Shown: positions 32,945-41,557, counted from the stretch's first letter. The stretch: DNA of 64,000 nucleotides from Streptomyces sp. ATexAB-D23 (GCF_000373645.1 NZ_KB892024.1:211060-275059); one strand, 5' to 3'. Made by a program: numbers and translations. Notes: generated by a model from the sequence alone, not told the origin.

Positions 32945-33259
32945 GTGACCACATGGATGCGCTGCTACTGGGACGAGGAAGACACCTGGTTCTACTTCGA
33001 GGTCGACGCCGAAGGCTGGGTGATCCGGCAGGTCGAACTCGAAGGGCCTGAGCTGACCCCGATCGCAGCTGCCTCCCTCGCCGAGTGGCAGCGGGCTTGC
33101 GACGCAGGCCGCCTCGGTGATTACGACAGCAGGTTCGGGATCACCGCCGAGCTGCCCGTCTCGGAATGGGAAGGCCACGACCCCGAACAACTCACCTTCG
33201 AGGAGTTCGAGGATGTCTGGGGCCCGGCCCGTCAGCAGAGCGCATCCCGGCCCAGCTGA
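32945..33259 (+). CDS. Small hypothetical protein, about 104 residues
   Basis: The GTG at 32945 (or ATG at 32957) gives MRCYWDEEDTWFYFEVDAEG, followed by WVIRQVELEGPELTPIAAAS and an acidic C-terminus (FEEFEDVWGPAR). Neither start has a clear ribosome site. The aromatic, acidic composition is like other recurrent Streptomyces orphans; function unknown. It lies in a row of same-strand small genes. Confidence 0.55.
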   Translation: MTTWMRCYWDEEDTWFYFEVDAEGWVIRQVELEGPELTPIAAASLAEWQRACDAGRLGDYDSRFGITAELPVSEWEGHDPEQLTFEEFEDVWGPARQQSASRPS

Positions 33260-33298
33260 CCTCTCGGCGCCGCACTGGCTTCTTGGCATCATCGCGAC

Positions 33299-33742
33299 AT
33301 GATCCCGCCTCTTCCCCGCACCGTCCGAGCCGTCGACACCGCTCAGCTCCTGGACCTGGCCCAGGAAGCCGCGATGCATGGCTTCAGCCAGCGGCTCCCG
33401 GTCGATTGGCTACGAGAGCACCTCGCCGCGGAGGCGACGCACTACCTGTTCCCGACACTTGTGCAGCGGCTCACGCACCGTCCCGAGGTGCCGCTGCAGT
33501 GGAGGTGCCAGCAAATGCTGACCGTCAGCACCGGCGAGCAGATCTGGGGCCTCCTCGACATCCTTCCCGACACCTTCGACAAGATCCCGGAGACCTTGGA
33601 CACGGCGTCCAAGAAGGACATGGTCAACCGCATCGAGCAAGCAGTGAAGGTGCGGGAGTGGATGGAACGGACGGCTGCCGATGCAGGTTCAGGAGGTCCG
33701 GCGCAGCCGGCTGTGCAGCCTGAGGAGATGACATCGATCTGA
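33299..33742 (+). CDS. Hypothetical protein, 147 residues
   Basis: It begins MIPPLPRTVRAVDTAQLLDL and is mostly helical in appearance, with LPVDWLREHLAAEATHYLFP and KVREWMERTAADAG. Soluble; no known motif. It follows the previous orphan by 39 bases on the same strand. Function unknown. The last bases of the gene overlap a sequence resembling transposon ends (see findings). Confidence 0.55.
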   Translation: MIPPLPRTVRAVDTAQLLDLAQEAAMHGFSQRLPVDWLREHLAAEATHYLFPTLVQRLTHRPEVPLQWRCQQMLTVSTGEQIWGLLDILPDTFDKIPETLDTASKKDMVNRIEQAVKVREWMERTAADAGSGGPAQPAVQPEEMTSI

Positions 33743-33903
33743 GACAGCCGCCTGCCGACAGGTCGTGAGACGGGAGGGGAACGTCCCAGGTCACAGCGTC
33801 GGTGCATGACACCGAAGGCGAGAACCTACACCGCCCGTGGGGGCTCGGACGCCGAGAGGGAACACGGACACCCGGCTGGGCCCGTGAGGCGGCCGGGCGC
33901 TGC

Positions 33904-34470
33904 TCAGCGTCTCGTCTCGTACCTGGTCAGGACCACGCCGCCGGGAAACGTCCGGGTCTGGATCAGGTTCAGGTTCACCCAGTGGTCCAGTGCGGTGAAG
34001 AACGGCGTGCCGCTGCCCACCAGGACCGGGTGGGCAGCGATCACGTATTCGTCGATCAGTCCGGCGCGCATGGCCGCCCCGGCGAGCGTTGCGCCGCCGA
34101 TGGTCATGGGGGCGCCGTCCTCGGACTTGAGCCGGGTGATCTCGGCGATCGCGTCCCCGGTGACCAGGCGGGTGTTCCAGTCGACCGTGTCGATCGTCGA
34201 GGAGAACACCACCTTCGGTTTGTTCCGCCACGTCCGGGCGAACTCGATCTCCGCCGGGGTGGCGTTGGGCTGCTGGTCGCCGGTCGGCCAGTAGGAGCTC
34301 ATTGCCTCCCACAGCTTGCGCCCGTAGAGCGACGGGCCGCTGGCCTGTTCGTGGTCGAGCCACCACTGGAACAGTTCCTGGCCGGGCGGCCCGCTCCAGC
34401 CGATGTCGTCGCCGGCCGCGGCGATATAGCCGTCCAGAGTCAGGTTCATGCCGTAGATCAGTTTCCGCAT
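33904..34470 (-). CDS. Dihydrofolate reductase/RibD C-terminal-like protein
   Basis: This 188-residue protein has the DHFR-like fold of the RibD C-terminal superfamily: MRKLIYGMNLTLDGYIA at the start, then GRKLWEAMSSYW, KVVFSST, TIGGATLAGAAMRAGLIDEY and HPVLVGSGTPFF. These actinobacterial stand-alone proteins are presumed NADPH-dependent reductases of unknown substrate and rarely true folate enzymes. ATG at 34470 has GGAAGG upstream. It lies 103 bases after an HxlR regulator on the same strand and could be under its control. Confidence 0.82.
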   Translation of the reverse strand: MRKLIYGMNLTLDGYIAAAGDDIGWSGPPGQELFQWWLDHEQASGPSLYGRKLWEAMSSYWPTGDQQPNATPAEIEFARTWRNKPKVVFSSTIDTVDWNTRLVTGDAIAEITRLKSEDGAPMTIGGATLAGAAMRAGLIDEYVIAAHPVLVGSGTPFFTALDHWVNLNLIQTRTFPGGVVLTRYETRR

Positions 34471-34573
34471 GGCCCAGCCTTCCGTCCGTGGGTGTCCGGC
34501 GTTCAGACCAGCGTGGCTCGGGAAACTCATCGGTGCACGATCTGGGCTCGCCGATGGCCCTCGGGCTCGGGGC

Positions 34574-34972
34574 TCAGCGGGGTGTGCTCGGGCCCTCCGG
34601 GGCGGGCGCACCGCCGGCTGCGAGCCGTTGTGTGATCCGGTCGAACAGGTCTGTCAGCGGCGCACCGATGTCCTGGCCGAATTCGGTCAGCCCGTAGGTG
34701 ACTTGGGGCGGCGTCGTCGGCTCGACCTTCCGCCAGACCAGGTCGTCCTGGACCAGCGCGCGCAGTGTCTGGGCGAGCATCTTCTCGCTGATGCCCCGGA
34801 TGCTGTCGCGCAGCTCGTAGAACCGGAGGTCGGTGCTCCGCAAGGAGATCAGCACCCAGATGCCCCACCTGCTGGTCACATGGTCGACCACGTCCCGCGC
34901 AGGGCAGTCGGTGTGAAACACGTCATACCTGTTGCCCGCCTCGACCTGTGTCAGCTGCGCACCTTCAGTCAT
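34574..34972 (-). CDS. HxlR-family transcriptional regulator
   Basis: This 132-residue protein has an HxlR winged helix. It starts MTEGAQLTQVEAGNRYDVFH, then C-P-A-RDVVDHVTSRWGIWVLISL, GISEKMLAQTLRAL, DLVWRKVEPTTPPQVTYGLTE (read in parts), all standard. A Cys near residue 23 could be a redox or electrophile sensor as in QorR/HypR-type members. It is divergent from an NmrA-like gene with a palindromic operator between them, the usual arrangement for self- and target-regulation. Confidence 0.88.
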   Translation of the reverse strand: MTEGAQLTQVEAGNRYDVFHTDCPARDVVDHVTSRWGIWVLISLRSTDLRFYELRDSIRGISEKMLAQTLRALVQDDLVWRKVEPTTPPQVTYGLTEFGQDIGAPLTDLFDRITQRLAAGGAPAPEGPSTPR

Positions 34973-34998
34973 GTCCGGAGCTTACCTCTGGGTATGTT

Positions 34999-35013
34999 CT
35001 TACGAAAAGTAAG
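34999..35013. promoter_or_regulatory. Probable HxlR operator
   Basis: CTTAC-GAAAA-GTAAG, a 5-bp-arm palindrome in the divergent region between HxlR and NmrA genes. It fits the usual HxlR site in actinobacteria. A lone CTTAC half is also at 34981. Confidence 0.72.
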
Positions 35014-35063
35014 CCCATCTCCTAGCGTCCATGACCGCAGTGCACAACGGCTAGGAGCTGAAC

Positions 35064-35903
35064 ATGATCGTGGTGACCGGAGCTACCGGAAATGTGGGCC
35101 GGCCTTTGACGCAGGCCCTGGCCGACGCGGGCGAGCAGGTGACGGCGGTGTCACGGCATGCGGCGGCCGTGCCGGACGGGGTACGGCACGTGTCGGCCGA
35201 CCTGGCCGAGCCGCAGGGCCTCACCCCCGCCCTGGAGGGGGCGAAGGCGTTGTTCCTCCTGCTGTCCGGCGACCTGCACGCCCCTGGAGCCAGGCCGGCC
35301 GACATCATCGACCTGGCGGCTTCCAACGGGGTCCGCCGGGTCGTCCTGCTGTCTTCGCAGGGCGTGGCGACCAGGCCGCTCGGCCCGTCTCGGATCGCGA
35401 TGAGCGCGGTGGAGGGCGCGTTGAGGGAGTCCGGCCTGGACTGGGCCGTCCTGCGACCGGGTGGCTTCGCCTCCAACGCCTTGGCTTGGGCGGAGTCCGT
35501 CCGCACGCAAGGGATGGTCGGCGCGCCGTTCGGCGATGTCGGGGTCCCGGTCGTCGACCCGGCGGACATCGCCGAGGTCGCGGCGGCCTGCCTGCTGGAC
35601 GACCGGCACAGGGGTGGAATCTTCGAGCTGACCGGGCCCGAGGTGATCACGCCCCGTCAGCAGGCAGAGGCCATCGCCGCCGCGCTCGGCTCGCCGGTGC
35701 GGTTCCACGAACTCACCCGCGAGGAGGCCAAGGCCGCGATGACCCGGTTCGTGCCGCTGGAGCTCGCGGACGACACCTTGGACATCATCTCCGCCCCGAA
35801 CCCCGCCGAACTGCGGATCAGCTCGGACGTGGAACGAGTCCTCGGTCGCGCTCCGCGCCGCTTCAGCGACTGGGTCGCCCGTAACATCGCCGCTTTCCGC
35901 TGA
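35064..35903 (+). CDS. NmrA-like NAD(P)-binding oxidoreductase
   Basis: This 279-residue protein of the atypical short-chain dehydrogenase/NmrA group opens with the Rossmann loop MIVVTGATGNVGRPLTQALA and has VLLSSQGV, LDWAVLRPGGFASNAL and VDPADIAEVAAACL, all family features. Members are often quinone reductases (QorB-like) or redox sensors and are frequently paired with HxlR regulators, as here. No catalytic Tyr-x-x-x-Lys is evident, consistent with the atypical class. The ATG has AGGAG a few bases upstream. Confidence 0.85.
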   Translation: MIVVTGATGNVGRPLTQALADAGEQVTAVSRHAAAVPDGVRHVSADLAEPQGLTPALEGAKALFLLLSGDLHAPGARPADIIDLAASNGVRRVVLLSSQGVATRPLGPSRIAMSAVEGALRESGLDWAVLRPGGFASNALAWAESVRTQGMVGAPFGDVGVPVVDPADIAEVAAACLLDDRHRGGIFELTGPEVITPRQQAEAIAAALGSPVRFHELTREEAKAAMTRFVPLELADDTLDIISAPNPAELRISSDVERVLGRAPRRFSDWVARNIAAFR

Positions 35904-35970
35904 GGCACGACTCCGCTGAAGGCGTGCCGCGCGGCCCCGAGTCGGTTTGACCACCTGTTAGCTTGCGCGG

Positions 35971-36510
35971 ATGGAAGATCTGGGAGCTGTCCCTTGGCCA
36001 CCTGAGCCGATCAGAACCGACAGGCTCGTGCTTCGCGAGCCCGAGAGCCGGGACCGTGAGGCGTTCATCGAACTGCTCGCCTCGCCGGAAGTTCACACCT
36101 ACCTCGGCGGCCCCCGGCCGCGTGACGCACTGGAGCGCGAGATACCCGGGGCGCCGGGGCGGTGGCCCGGGAGCTTCGCCGTCGATCTCGACGGGGCGAT
36201 GATCGGGCAGATCCTGCTCAGGAGGGCACCGGGGCACCACCGTCCGGCTGCCGCGGGAAAGGCCGATCTCGGGTACCTGTTCCTGCCGCGGGCGTGGGGG
36301 CGTGGTTACGCCGCCGAGGCATGTACGGCGGCACTCGACTGGTTTGCCGGTGTGCTCCCCGGTGAACCAGTGGTGCTCGCCACCCAGACCGCCAACGCCC
36401 GCTCGATGCGCCTCGCGGCGAAACTGGGGTTCACCGAAGTGGAACGGTTCGAGGCCTGGGACGCCGAGCAGTGGCTCGGCATGTGGTCCCCGGGCACGCC
36501 GTCCGGTTGA
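35971..36510 (+). CDS. RimJ/RimL-type GNAT acetyltransferase
   Basis: This 179-residue N-acetyltransferase has the RimJ/RimL pattern: IRTDRLVLREPESRDREAF at the start, an acetyl-CoA loop around RAWGRGYAAEA and the closing NARSMRLAAKLGFTEVERFE. The substrate may be a protein N-terminus or a small molecule. No regulatory neighbour; it sits at the edge of the accessory island beside the core serine hydrolase. Confidence 0.85.
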   Translation: MEDLGAVPWPPEPIRTDRLVLREPESRDREAFIELLASPEVHTYLGGPRPRDALEREIPGAPGRWPGSFAVDLDGAMIGQILLRRAPGHHRPAAAGKADLGYLFLPRAWGRGYAAEACTAALDWFAGVLPGEPVVLATQTANARSMRLAAKLGFTEVERFEAWDAEQWLGMWSPGTPSG

Positions 36511-36642
36511 GTGCGCCATCGAAACACCGTGGGTCGCGACCTCACGGGCGCACGGGAGCGGTATCGCGGTCGGCCGCCACGAGGTTCGTCGCGCTCAGCA
36601 AACGGAGTCGCCATACGGTGGCTCGGACGGTAGTTGTTGACG

Positions 36643-38025
36643 ATGACTTCTCCTGCCGAACAGCTGCTTCCCGGTACCCGGCGCGCATTGCTGCACCGCG
36701 TCGCCACCGCCCAGGCCGAAGGCCGTACCCCCTCTCTGGCCGCCGCCGTCCAGAGGCAGGGGCAGATCGTCTGGGACGGCTCCCGCAGCTGTGTCGACGG
36801 CCATGCCCCCGACTCCGACACGCAGTTCAGGATCGGATCCATCACCAAGACGTTCACCGCGGTGCTGGTGCTCCGGCTGCGCGACGAGGGGCTTCTCGAT
36901 CTGTCCGACCCGCTGGAGAAGCATCTGCCGGGCACCGGGGCGGGTGACGTCACCCTTCTTCAGCTGTTGGGGCACAGCGCCGGTCTCGGAGCCGAGACGA
37001 CGGCGCCCTGGTGGGAGCGGACCCCCGGCAGCCTGCGCCCCACCCTGGCGGACGTGCTGGGTGAGCAGATCGCTATGCACCCGCCTGGCAGCCGCCACCA
37101 CTATTCCAACCCGGGCTACACCCTGCTCGGTGCGCTGGTGGCGGCCGTACGAGGGGCGTCCTGGGAAGAGGTACTGCGCCGTGAGGTGCTGGAGCCCCTG
37201 GGCATGCACCGCACGACTCCCCGGCCGCAGGCTCCGCACGCGGGCGGCTGGGCGGTCCACCCCTGGGCCGATGCCCTGCTGCCCGAACCGGCACAGGACC
37301 TGGGGCTGATGGCGCCTGCCGGGCAGCTCTGGTCCACCACCGCAGACCTGCTCCGCTTCGCGGCCTTCCTCGCCGAGGGGGACGACCGGGTGCTCTGCGC
37401 CGCGTCGGTGGAGGAGATGAAGCAGCCTTCAACGCCTCCGGAGCGGGGGGACTGGAACGGGTACTACGGCCTGGGGCTCCAGGTGATCCGGAGGAAGGGC
37501 CGCACCTTCATCGGACACACGGGCTCGCTTCCCGGCTTCCTGGCCGCCCTGTGGGTCAGTGCCGAGGACGATGTGGCAGCCGTTGTCCTCGTCAACGCGA
37601 CCTCGGGGACGGCGATCGGTGAGGTGGCCGCCGACTTGGTGGACATCGTTGCCGAGGCCGAACCCCGTATCCCTGAACCGTGGCGTCCCCTCCCCGAGGT
37701 AGACGCCGAACTCCTTGCCCTGACCGGTCCGTGGTACTGGGCGACGCGCGCCAATGTCCTGCACCTGGCGGCCGACCGCGGGTTCGAGCTTCGTCCGGTC
37801 AACGGCCAGGGCCGGGGCGCCCGCTTCGCCGCACGTCCCGACGGCACCTGGGTCGGGCTGGACGGCTACTACGCGGGGGAGACCCTGCGGATCGTGCGGA
37901 ACGACGACGGCACCGTGAACCACCTCGACGTGGGGTCATTCGTCTTCACGCGTGAGCCGTACGAGCCGGCGGCTGCCGTGCCCGGCGGCGTGGACGAGGC
38001 GGGGTGGCGGGGCCTGGAGGACTGA
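36643..38025 (+). CDS. Beta-lactamase-family serine hydrolase
   Basis: This 460-residue protein has the class C beta-lactamase/D-alanyl-D-alanine carboxypeptidase fold. Active-site motifs are S66-I-T-K69 and Y154-S-N156, with GHTGSLPGF as the third motif. A C-terminal beta domain (about 350-460) follows, as in esterase- or peptidase-type members. No signal peptide is seen, so it is probably cytoplasmic. The ATG at 36643 has only a weak GGACGG site; an upstream TTG is possible. Substrate unknown. A parS site lies immediately after the stop codon. Confidence 0.84.
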   Translation: MTSPAEQLLPGTRRALLHRVATAQAEGRTPSLAAAVQRQGQIVWDGSRSCVDGHAPDSDTQFRIGSITKTFTAVLVLRLRDEGLLDLSDPLEKHLPGTGAGDVTLLQLLGHSAGLGAETTAPWWERTPGSLRPTLADVLGEQIAMHPPGSRHHYSNPGYTLLGALVAAVRGASWEEVLRREVLEPLGMHRTTPRPQAPHAGGWAVHPWADALLPEPAQDLGLMAPAGQLWSTTADLLRFAAFLAEGDDRVLCAASVEEMKQPSTPPERGDWNGYYGLGLQVIRRKGRTFIGHTGSLPGFLAALWVSAEDDVAAVVLVNATSGTAIGEVAADLVDIVAEAEPRIPEPWRPLPEVDAELLALTGPWYWATRANVLHLAADRGFELRPVNGQGRGARFAARPDGTWVGLDGYYAGETLRIVRNDDGTVNHLDVGSFVFTREPYEPAAAVPGGVDEAGWRGLED

Positions 38026-38026
38026 G

Positions 38027-38056
38027 AGCCGCCTGTTTCACGTGAAACAGGCGGCT
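38027..38056. promoter_or_regulatory. parS site 4 in a 30-bp palindrome
   Basis: A perfect parS TGTTTCACGTGAAACA is at 38034-38049, with dyad symmetry extended to 38027-38056. It fills the 38-bp gap between two convergent genes, starting two bases after one stop codon and ending eight bases before the other, so it may serve as a shared terminator. Confidence 0.92.
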
Positions 38057-38063
38057 TGGTGGC

Positions 38064-39227
38064 TCAGGCCGTCAACTCCCGCTCCAGAGGGGTCCGGAAG
38101 CGCGGAGTGACCCGCGCATCCCCCACCCATGCCGACAGCCGGGAGGCCTCGGCCTCGATCGCCGTCGAGGCATCCCGGCCGACGTCCGTCAGCAGTCGCC
38201 AGACCGGCTCGCCGTCGCCACGCTGCGCCCAGCCACCGACGATCCCGCCGTCCCACCACACCGTGGGGCCGATGTTGCCGGAGCGGTCGAAGAGGGCCGC
38301 CCGGTGCTCGGCCGGCAGATGGAATCCGCGGTCCGCCCACCCCATCGCGCTCGGGTCGAGCGCGGGCAGCAGAGCCGCCCACGGGGCGGGCGCCGGCTCC
38401 GGCCCGGCGTCCCCGGGCGCGACCCAGGCGCTGGCTCCGCCGTCGAGTCGTACCTCCTCGGCCTCGACCTCCGCCAGCGCCGTGCGGACATCGCGGGTCC
38501 CCCAGCCGGTCCACCACTTGAGATCGGCCTCGGTGGCCGGTCCGTACGCCCGTAGCCAGCACAGGGCCAGCTCCGCCTGGGCCCAGGCCGTCTCCTCCAC
38601 CGGTCGTGGCCGGGCAGGTGCCCAGCGGAACTGGCTGGAGGTCCAGGAACCGCGTGGCCGGTCCCGGCGGATCTTGCCCTCTGCGGCCAGCACACGGATC
38701 ACGCGGGTAGCGACTCCCTGGACCGTCTCCTGCTTCTTCCCGGGAAACAGCGTGATCTTGGTGCGGAGTGCGGCGACGCCGGCGGCGAGTTCGCTGCCGG
38801 ATGCCGGGCCGCTGTGGTCGAGGAACGCGAGGGTGCTTCGCTCCGCCTCGTCCAGCCAGTGCTCGTCCAGGTCGTTGCCGTCCTCCTTCAGGTGCTTGAG
38901 CAGGGTCCGGCGCTCCTTCGCGGCCACAGCGCGGGCGTTCGCGGCCTCGACCCGGGGAGCCAGCTCGTCCGATACGACGAAGAGGGTGTTGCGCATGGAG
39001 AGCATCCGCACCAGCGAGAGGTCCTCGTAGAGGCATCCCTCCACCGCGGCGACGCCGGGGTCGGAGAGCCGGGCGCAGACGGACAGGAAAACGGTGGCCG
39101 CATCGGTCGCATGGAGGGCGACGAGAGCGTCGGCCACCGCGACCGGGGACTGTGCGCGTGCTTCCGAGGCCAGCAGATGGCGGTGGCCGATCCGGATACG
39201 CCGTTGTTCATCACTGATGCGTTGCAA
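38064..39227 (-). CDS. Winged-helix DNA-binding domain protein (YcaQ/AlkX-like)
   Basis: This 387-residue protein matches the HTH_42 (YcaQ-like) superfamily, which includes DNA-crosslink glycosylases, although many actinobacterial members are uncharacterised. Features include QRRIRIGHRHLLASEARAQS, VVALHATDAATVFLSV-type text (actual LVALHATDAATVFLSV), RNTLFVVSDELAPRV, KWWTGWG and a C-terminal VWWDGGIVGGWAQR. The catalytic QxQ pair of YcaQ is not evident, so glycosylase activity is unproven. TTG at 39227 is used because GAGGAG lies just upstream. It follows a GNAT gene by 35 bases and is likely co-transcribed. Confidence 0.8.
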   Translation of the reverse strand: MQRISDEQRRIRIGHRHLLASEARAQSPVAVADALVALHATDAATVFLSVCARLSDPGVAAVEGCLYEDLSLVRMLSMRNTLFVVSDELAPRVEAANARAVAAKERRTLLKHLKEDGNDLDEHWLDEAERSTLAFLDHSGPASGSELAAGVAALRTKITLFPGKKQETVQGVATRVIRVLAAEGKIRRDRPRGSWTSSQFRWAPARPRPVEETAWAQAELALCWLRAYGPATEADLKWWTGWGTRDVRTALAEVEAEEVRLDGGASAWVAPGDAGPEPAPAPWAALLPALDPSAMGWADRGFHLPAEHRAALFDRSGNIGPTVWWDGGIVGGWAQRGDGEPVWRLLTDVGRDASTAIEAEASRLSAWVGDARVTPRFRTPLERELTA

Positions 39228-39262
39228 GGCGGCTCCTCGGGGATGCGGCAGGAGGGGCGGGG

Positions 39263-39715
39263 TCAGAGAGCGAGCTTGAAGCCCACATGGCTGGCCACGA
39301 AGCCGAGCCGCTCGTAGAAGCGGTGTGCGTCGGTGCGGGACACGTCGGAGGTGAGCTGAACCAGTTGGCAGCCCTGCCGACGTGATTCGTCCACGGCCCA
39401 CTGGATCAGCTGGGTGCCGAGGCCGCTTCCGCGTTCGTCCGCGTGGATGCGGACGCCCTCGATCACGGAACGGGTCGAGCCGCGCCGGGAGAGGCCGGGG
39501 ATCACTGTCAGCTGCAGGGTCCCGACGATCCGGTCCGCGCGCACGGCGACCATCATGCGCTGGTTCGGATCGTCCTTCAGCCGTCGCAGCGCGGCCCGGT
39601 AGGGGGTGAGGTCGTCCGGCGACTCGCGCAGGGCTCCCAGCGGATCATCGGCGAGCAGGGCCACGATCTCGGCCAGGTCGTCGACGGCCGCGGGGCGTAT
39701 GTCCAGATCGCTCAT
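39263..39715 (-). CDS. GNAT acetyltransferase
   Basis: This 150-residue GNAT has LDIRPAAVDDLAEIVAL, VIEGVRIHADERGSGLGTQL (acetyl-CoA loop RGSGLG) and a C-terminal DAHRFYERLGFVASHVGFKL. The substrate is unknown. It is first gene of a two-gene unit with the winged-helix protein and is separated from the MarR gene by 28 bases on the same strand. Confidence 0.88.
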   Translation of the reverse strand: MSDLDIRPAAVDDLAEIVALLADDPLGALRESPDDLTPYRAALRRLKDDPNQRMMVAVRADRIVGTLQLTVIPGLSRRGSTRSVIEGVRIHADERGSGLGTQLIQWAVDESRRQGCQLVQLTSDVSRTDAHRFYERLGFVASHVGFKLAL

Positions 39716-39743
39716 GATCCGCAGCCTACGCAGTCGGGCACGG

Positions 39744-40205
39744 CTACGCGGGAATGGCCTTCAGTTCCTCGACCGTCCGTACGAGCGGAGCCAGCTCGGG
39801 GTTCTGGGCGGCCTCGTCGAGTGCGGCACGGAGGGCGCTGTCATTGGTCGGCCGGGCCTCGGTGAGCAGGACGAGCCCGTCATCGGTGACATCGGTGTAG
39901 ATGCCCCTGCGATCGGTGTCACAGAGGTATCGGGTCAGCAGCCCGCGATCTTCGAGGCGGGTGACCAGGCGCGTGGTGGCGCTCTGGCTCAGTCCGACGG
40001 CATCCGCCACCTGCTTCATCTGCAGGTGGCCACCCGGTCCGTTGTGCTGTCGGCTGAGCACATCCAGCAGGGAGAACTCCCGCACGCTGAGGCGGTGACC
40101 GCTCTGGAGGGCCCGTTCGACTCGGGTCTCGATCTTGCCATGGAGCAGGGAGAGAGCGATCCAGCCCTGGGAGAGGGCGGTCAGGGCCGGGTCCGTCGCT
40201 GTCAT
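39744..40205 (-). CDS. MarR-family transcriptional regulator
   Basis: This 153-residue protein has a MarR winged helix: LSVREFSLLDVLS, MKQVADAVGLSQSATTRLVT, RLEDRGLLTRY and DRRGIYTDVTDDG. The ATG at 40205 has GGAGGAG upstream. It is divergent from an MFS exporter gene with repeats in between, the standard layout for a MarR repressor controlling a drug or metabolite pump. Ligand unknown. Confidence 0.9.
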   Translation of the reverse strand: MTATDPALTALSQGWIALSLLHGKIETRVERALQSGHRLSVREFSLLDVLSRQHNGPGGHLQMKQVADAVGLSQSATTRLVTRLEDRGLLTRYLCDTDRRGIYTDVTDDGLVLLTEARPTNDSALRAALDEAAQNPELAPLVRTVEELKAIPA

Positions 40206-40266
40206 GGGTCTCTCCTCCGTGCCGGAGCTGCGTACGTCCAGAATAGCCGACGAGCGCAATAGCCAG

Positions 40267-40311
40267 CGCTTGCAACTAACGGGCGTCTGCAATTATTGTC
40301 AACGCTTGTAA
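40267..40311. promoter_or_regulatory. Repeats between marR and MFS genes (candidate operator)
   Basis: CGCTTGCAA (40267-40275) and CGCTTGTAA (40303-40311) are direct repeats, and TTGCA at 40270-40274 is inverted as TGCAA at 40288-40292. They lie in the divergent promoter region, so MarR binding is likely. Confidence 0.5.
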
Positions 40312-40345
40312 AGGGCAGTCGCAATCTCTTGAGAAGGTGAAACCC

Positions 40346-41557
40346 ATGCCGCTCGCGCTCCTCGCCCTCGCCATCGGGGCATTCGGTATCGGCACGACCG
40401 AGTTCGTGATCATGGGGCTGCTGCCCGAGGTGGCCGCCGATTTCCAGGTCACGATCCCGACGGCGGGATTTCTCGTCACGGGGTACGCGCTCGGCGTCGT
40501 CCTGGGTGCACCTCTGATGACCGTGCTCGGCACAAAAGTCAGCCGCAAACGGATGCTGATGATCCTCATGGGCCTCTTCGTCGTCGGCAACCTGGTCACC
40601 GCGACCGCACCCGTCTTCGAAGTGATGCTCGCGGGCCGGGTGGTCGCCTCACTCGCCCACGGCGCCTTCTTCGGCATCGGATCAGTGGTTGCAGCCGGTC
40701 TCGTCGCCCCGCACAAGAAGGCCGGCGCCATCGCCCTGATGTTCACCGGGCTCACCGTCGCCAATGTCGTCGGAGTGCCGCTGGGCACCTTCATCGGTCA
40801 GCACGCCGGCTGGCGGACCACGTTCTTCGTCGTCGCGGCGCTGGGCGTCGTCGGTCTGCTCGGGGTCGCCCGGCTGGTTCCCGAACAGCCCCGTGCCGAA
40901 GGGGTCAGGCTGCGCCAGGAGCTCGCCGCCTTCCGCAACGTGCAGGTCCTTCTGGCCATGGCGATGACGGTGCTCGGCTTCGGCGGTGTATTCGCCGCGA
41001 TCACCTACATCACACCGATGATGACGGGGACCGCCGGATACTCGTCCTCCGCTGTCACCTGGCTGCTGGTCCTCTTCGGACTCGGCATGGTCGGTGGCAA
41101 CCTGGTCGGAGGCAGGTTCGCCGACCGTCACCTCATGCCTCTGCTCCAGGTCTCGCTGGGGGGCCTCGCCGTGGTGCTGGCGCTGTTCACCCTGACCGCC
41201 CACAACAAGATCACGGCAGCCGTCACCATCGTCCTGATCGGCGCTCTCGGATTCGCGACCGTGCCCCCGTTGCAGAAGCGGGTCCTCGATCAGGCAGCCG
41301 GGGCCCCGACCCTGGCCTCGGCCGTGAACATCGGCGCCTTCAACCTGGGCAACGCGCTCTCGGCATGGCTGGGCGGGCTCGTCATCGCCGCCGGTCTCGG
41401 CTACACCGCGCCCAACTGGGTCGGCGCGGCGCTCGCCGCCTCGGCGCTGGTGCTCGCCGTCGTCTCCGGCGCGTTGGAGCGGCGTACGGCCACCCGGAGC
41501 CGCCTCGTCGCCACTCACATCCCGGAGCCGGAGGCGGCCCCCGCAGCCCGAAGCTGA
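40346..41557 (+). CDS. MFS transporter of the DHA1 (AraJ/Cmx-like) type
   Basis: This 403-residue, 12-helix exporter has the DHA1 opening LALLALAIGAFGIGTTEFVI, MGLLPEVAADFQVT, the motif-A-like loop GTKVSRKRMLMILM and motif C-like GLTVANVVGVPLGTFIGQ. Members include arabinose and chloramphenicol exporters. The ATG at 40346 is chosen over the GTG at 40337 because AGAAGG is correctly spaced for it. Its regulator is probably the divergent MarR. Confidence 0.88.
   Translation: MPLALLALAIGAFGIGTTEFVIMGLLPEVAADFQVTIPTAGFLVTGYALGVVLGAPLMTVLGTKVSRKRMLMILMGLFVVGNLVTATAPVFEVMLAGRVVASLAHGAFFGIGSVVAAGLVAPHKKAGAIALMFTGLTVANVVGVPLGTFIGQHAGWRTTFFVVAALGVVGLLGVARLVPEQPRAEGVRLRQELAAFRNVQVLLAMAMTVLGFGGVFAAITYITPMMTGTAGYSSSAVTWLLVLFGLGMVGGNLVGGRFADRHLMPLLQVSLGGLAVVLALFTLTAHNKITAAVTIVLIGALGFATVPPLQKRVLDQAAGAPTLASAVNIGAFNLGNALSAWLGGLVIAAGLGYTAPNWVGAALAASALVLAVVSGALERRTATRSRLVATHIPEPEAAPAARS

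Noticed and set aside
23334..36600. Matching right tip (AAATGACA) for the relic end at 23334
   Set aside because: No such tip and no TTCCG duplication was found; only the partial match near 33.73 kb is noted.
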